From Sanguibacter gelidistatuariae (lineage in GTDB: Bacteria > Actinomycetota > Actinomycetes > Actinomycetales > Cellulomonadaceae), in assembly GCF_900096585.1 (NCBI RefSeq), contig NZ_FMYH01000001.1, forward strand, positions 744,001 to 808,000: a DNA stretch of 64,000 bases, given 5' to 3'. The notes beneath the pieces were generated by a model. That model had not been told where the DNA came from and did not search any database. It saw only the letters and a program-made list of their open reading frames with translations. Of this stretch, positions 63,109 to 64,000 are shown piece by piece. Within the stretch, counting starts at the first letter, position 1; each line of letters starts with the position of its first letter. Position numbers and translations under genes: made by a program.

Positions 63109-63985
63109 GACGCACCACCCGTCGCTGCAGCACGTCGAGGGCGACGATGACCAGCAGGGAGACGACGAGCAGGACCGAGGCGACGGCCGCGGCCGCAGCC
63201 TGGTCCCCGTTCTCCAAGTAGCTGAGGATGCGCACGGAGGTGACCTCGGTGCGCATCGGCAGGTTCCCCGACAGCAGTACGAGTGAGCCGTACTCGCTGA
63301 TCCCGCGGGCGAAGGACAGGGCCGCCCCGGCCGCGATCGCCGGGGTCAGGGCGGGCAGGATGATCCGCCGGAAGGTCGTGAACGGGCTTGCGCCCAGGGA
63401 CGCCGCGGCCTCCTCGACGGACTTGTCCAGCTCGGCCAGGACCGGCTGGACGGTGCGCACCACGAAGGGCAGGGTGACGAAGAGGAACGCGAGGAACACC
63501 GCCGCCCGGGTATTGGCGACGTTGACCCCGAGGGGGCTGTTCGGCCCGTAGAGAGTGAGCAGAACAAGCCCCGCGACGATGGTCGGCAGGGCGAAGGGGA
63601 TGTCGATGAGCACCTCGAGGGCGCGCTTGCCGGGGAACCGGTCCCGCACGAGCACCCACGCGATGAGCGTGCCCATGACGATGTTGACGGCCGTCACGCC
63701 CAAGGCCTGGGTGATGGTCAGGCGGAGCGCGGCCGCCGTCTGGGCGTTGGTGATTGTGGACCAGAAGACGGGCCAGCCACCGGTCGACGTCTCCACGAGC
63801 ACCGCGATGAGCGGCAGCAGCGCGAGCGCCGAGAACCAGATGAGAGCGACGCCGAGACCCACCCCGGCGGTCGGGGTGAGCCGTGTGGAGCCGGGTGCCG
63901 CGCGGCGCCCGGCTCGACGTCGGGCAGGGAGGCCGGTGGCCGCCGCCTCAGGGGCGGCGGCCACCGGAGGAGCCGTCGTCGTCAC
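63101..63985 (-). CDS. cysT: sulfate/thiosulfate ABC transporter permease
   Basis: This 294-residue permease has a basic, Ala-rich N-terminal stretch of about 30 residues, then VGLGVALIWFSALALLPLIA, FALPTIVAGLVLLTLYGPNS, and the coupling loop EEAAASLGASPFTTFRRII, followed by RGISEYGSLVLLSGNLPMRT. The start is GTG 63985 with AGGGAAG upstream; only 15 bases of the window lie beyond it. The sulfate-binding protein gene usually present upstream would be outside the window. Confidence 0.92.
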   Translation of the reverse strand: MTTTAPPVAAAPEAAATGLPARRRAGRRAAPGSTRLTPTAGVGLGVALIWFSALALLPLIAVLVETSTGGWPVFWSTITNAQTAAALRLTITQALGVTAVNIVMGTLIAWVLVRDRFPGKRALEVLIDIPFALPTIVAGLVLLTLYGPNSPLGVNVANTRAAVFLAFLFVTLPFVVRTVQPVLAELDKSVEEAAASLGASPFTTFRRIILPALTPAIAAGAALSFARGISEYGSLVLLSGNLPMRTEVTSVRILSYLENGDQAAAAAVASVLLVVSLLVIVALDVLQRRVVRRG

Positions 63986-64000
63986 GACTTCCCTGTCTCC

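Overview
The window is very GC-rich, uses GTG starts freely, and is packed with short-gap and overlapping operons. Together with actinobacterial families (sterol carrier family protein, actinobacterial-type RNB ribonuclease, SAM-I/IV-type riboswitches), this points to a high-GC actinobacterium, most likely a Micrococcales member (Cellulomonas/Sanguibacter-like). The genus is inference. I saw no tRNA, rRNA, CRISPR array, phage or IS element.

Layout. 1-3.4 kb: carbohydrate use. A GH27 alpha-galactosidase cut by the window edge is divergent from a GH1 beta-glucosidase that overlaps a sugar MFS transporter. 3.5-12.7 kb: mixed genes, namely a small membrane protein, a large CshA-repeat surface protein with a triplicated sortase-like motif, an S66 peptidase, a hexose-6-phosphate mutarotase, an SRPBCC remnant, and a cupin-type XRE regulator divergent from a His-rich methyltransferase. 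12.7-31.6 kb: one very long plus-strand cluster for organosulfur or modified amino-acid uptake and oxidation. It is preceded by a promoter, a Cys-containing leader ORF and hairpins. It holds five flavin-dependent (LLM) monooxygenases, a peptide-type ABC importer, an amino-acid ABC importer, two GNAT acetyltransferases, an N-methyl amino-acid oxidase and a DUF1684 protein. 31.7-41.5 kb: assorted genes, namely a macrodomain hydrolase, an excisionase-like HTH protein, a lipoprotein, tandem GNAT paralogues, a second N-methyl amino-acid oxidase, a pair of related unknown proteins, an esterase, an acyl-CoA synthetase and an ArsR regulator with its palindrome. 41.5-51.9 kb: two MFS genes that overlap tail to tail, a minus-strand LLM-LLM-MFS operon under a SAM riboswitch, a plus-strand MFS-GNAT-aldo/keto reductase operon, and a minus-strand FMN reductase/flavin reductase operon under a second SAM riboswitch, with a truncated LLM gene behind it. 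52-64 kb: gdhA, an RNB ribonuclease, a sterol carrier family protein, a giant secreted nuclease/5'-nucleotidase, a small membrane protein and the sulfate/thiosulfate importer genes cysT-cysW-cysA.

How the genes fit together. The dominant theme is sulfur scavenging: import of sulfur compounds (peptide-type ABC, amino-acid ABC, CysTWA), C-S bond oxidation by seven intact LLM enzymes, and reduced flavin supplied by two reductases. The two minus-strand sulfur operons each carry a SAM riboswitch and share an identical 16-bp upstream element, so they are probably induced together when methionine/SAM is low. The long plus-strand cluster resembles in content the Bacillus ytm/yxe S-substituted-cysteine salvage operons (GNAT, amino-acid ABC, CmoO-like and CmoJ-like monooxygenases), but has an N-methyl amino-acid oxidase and no visible deacetylase.
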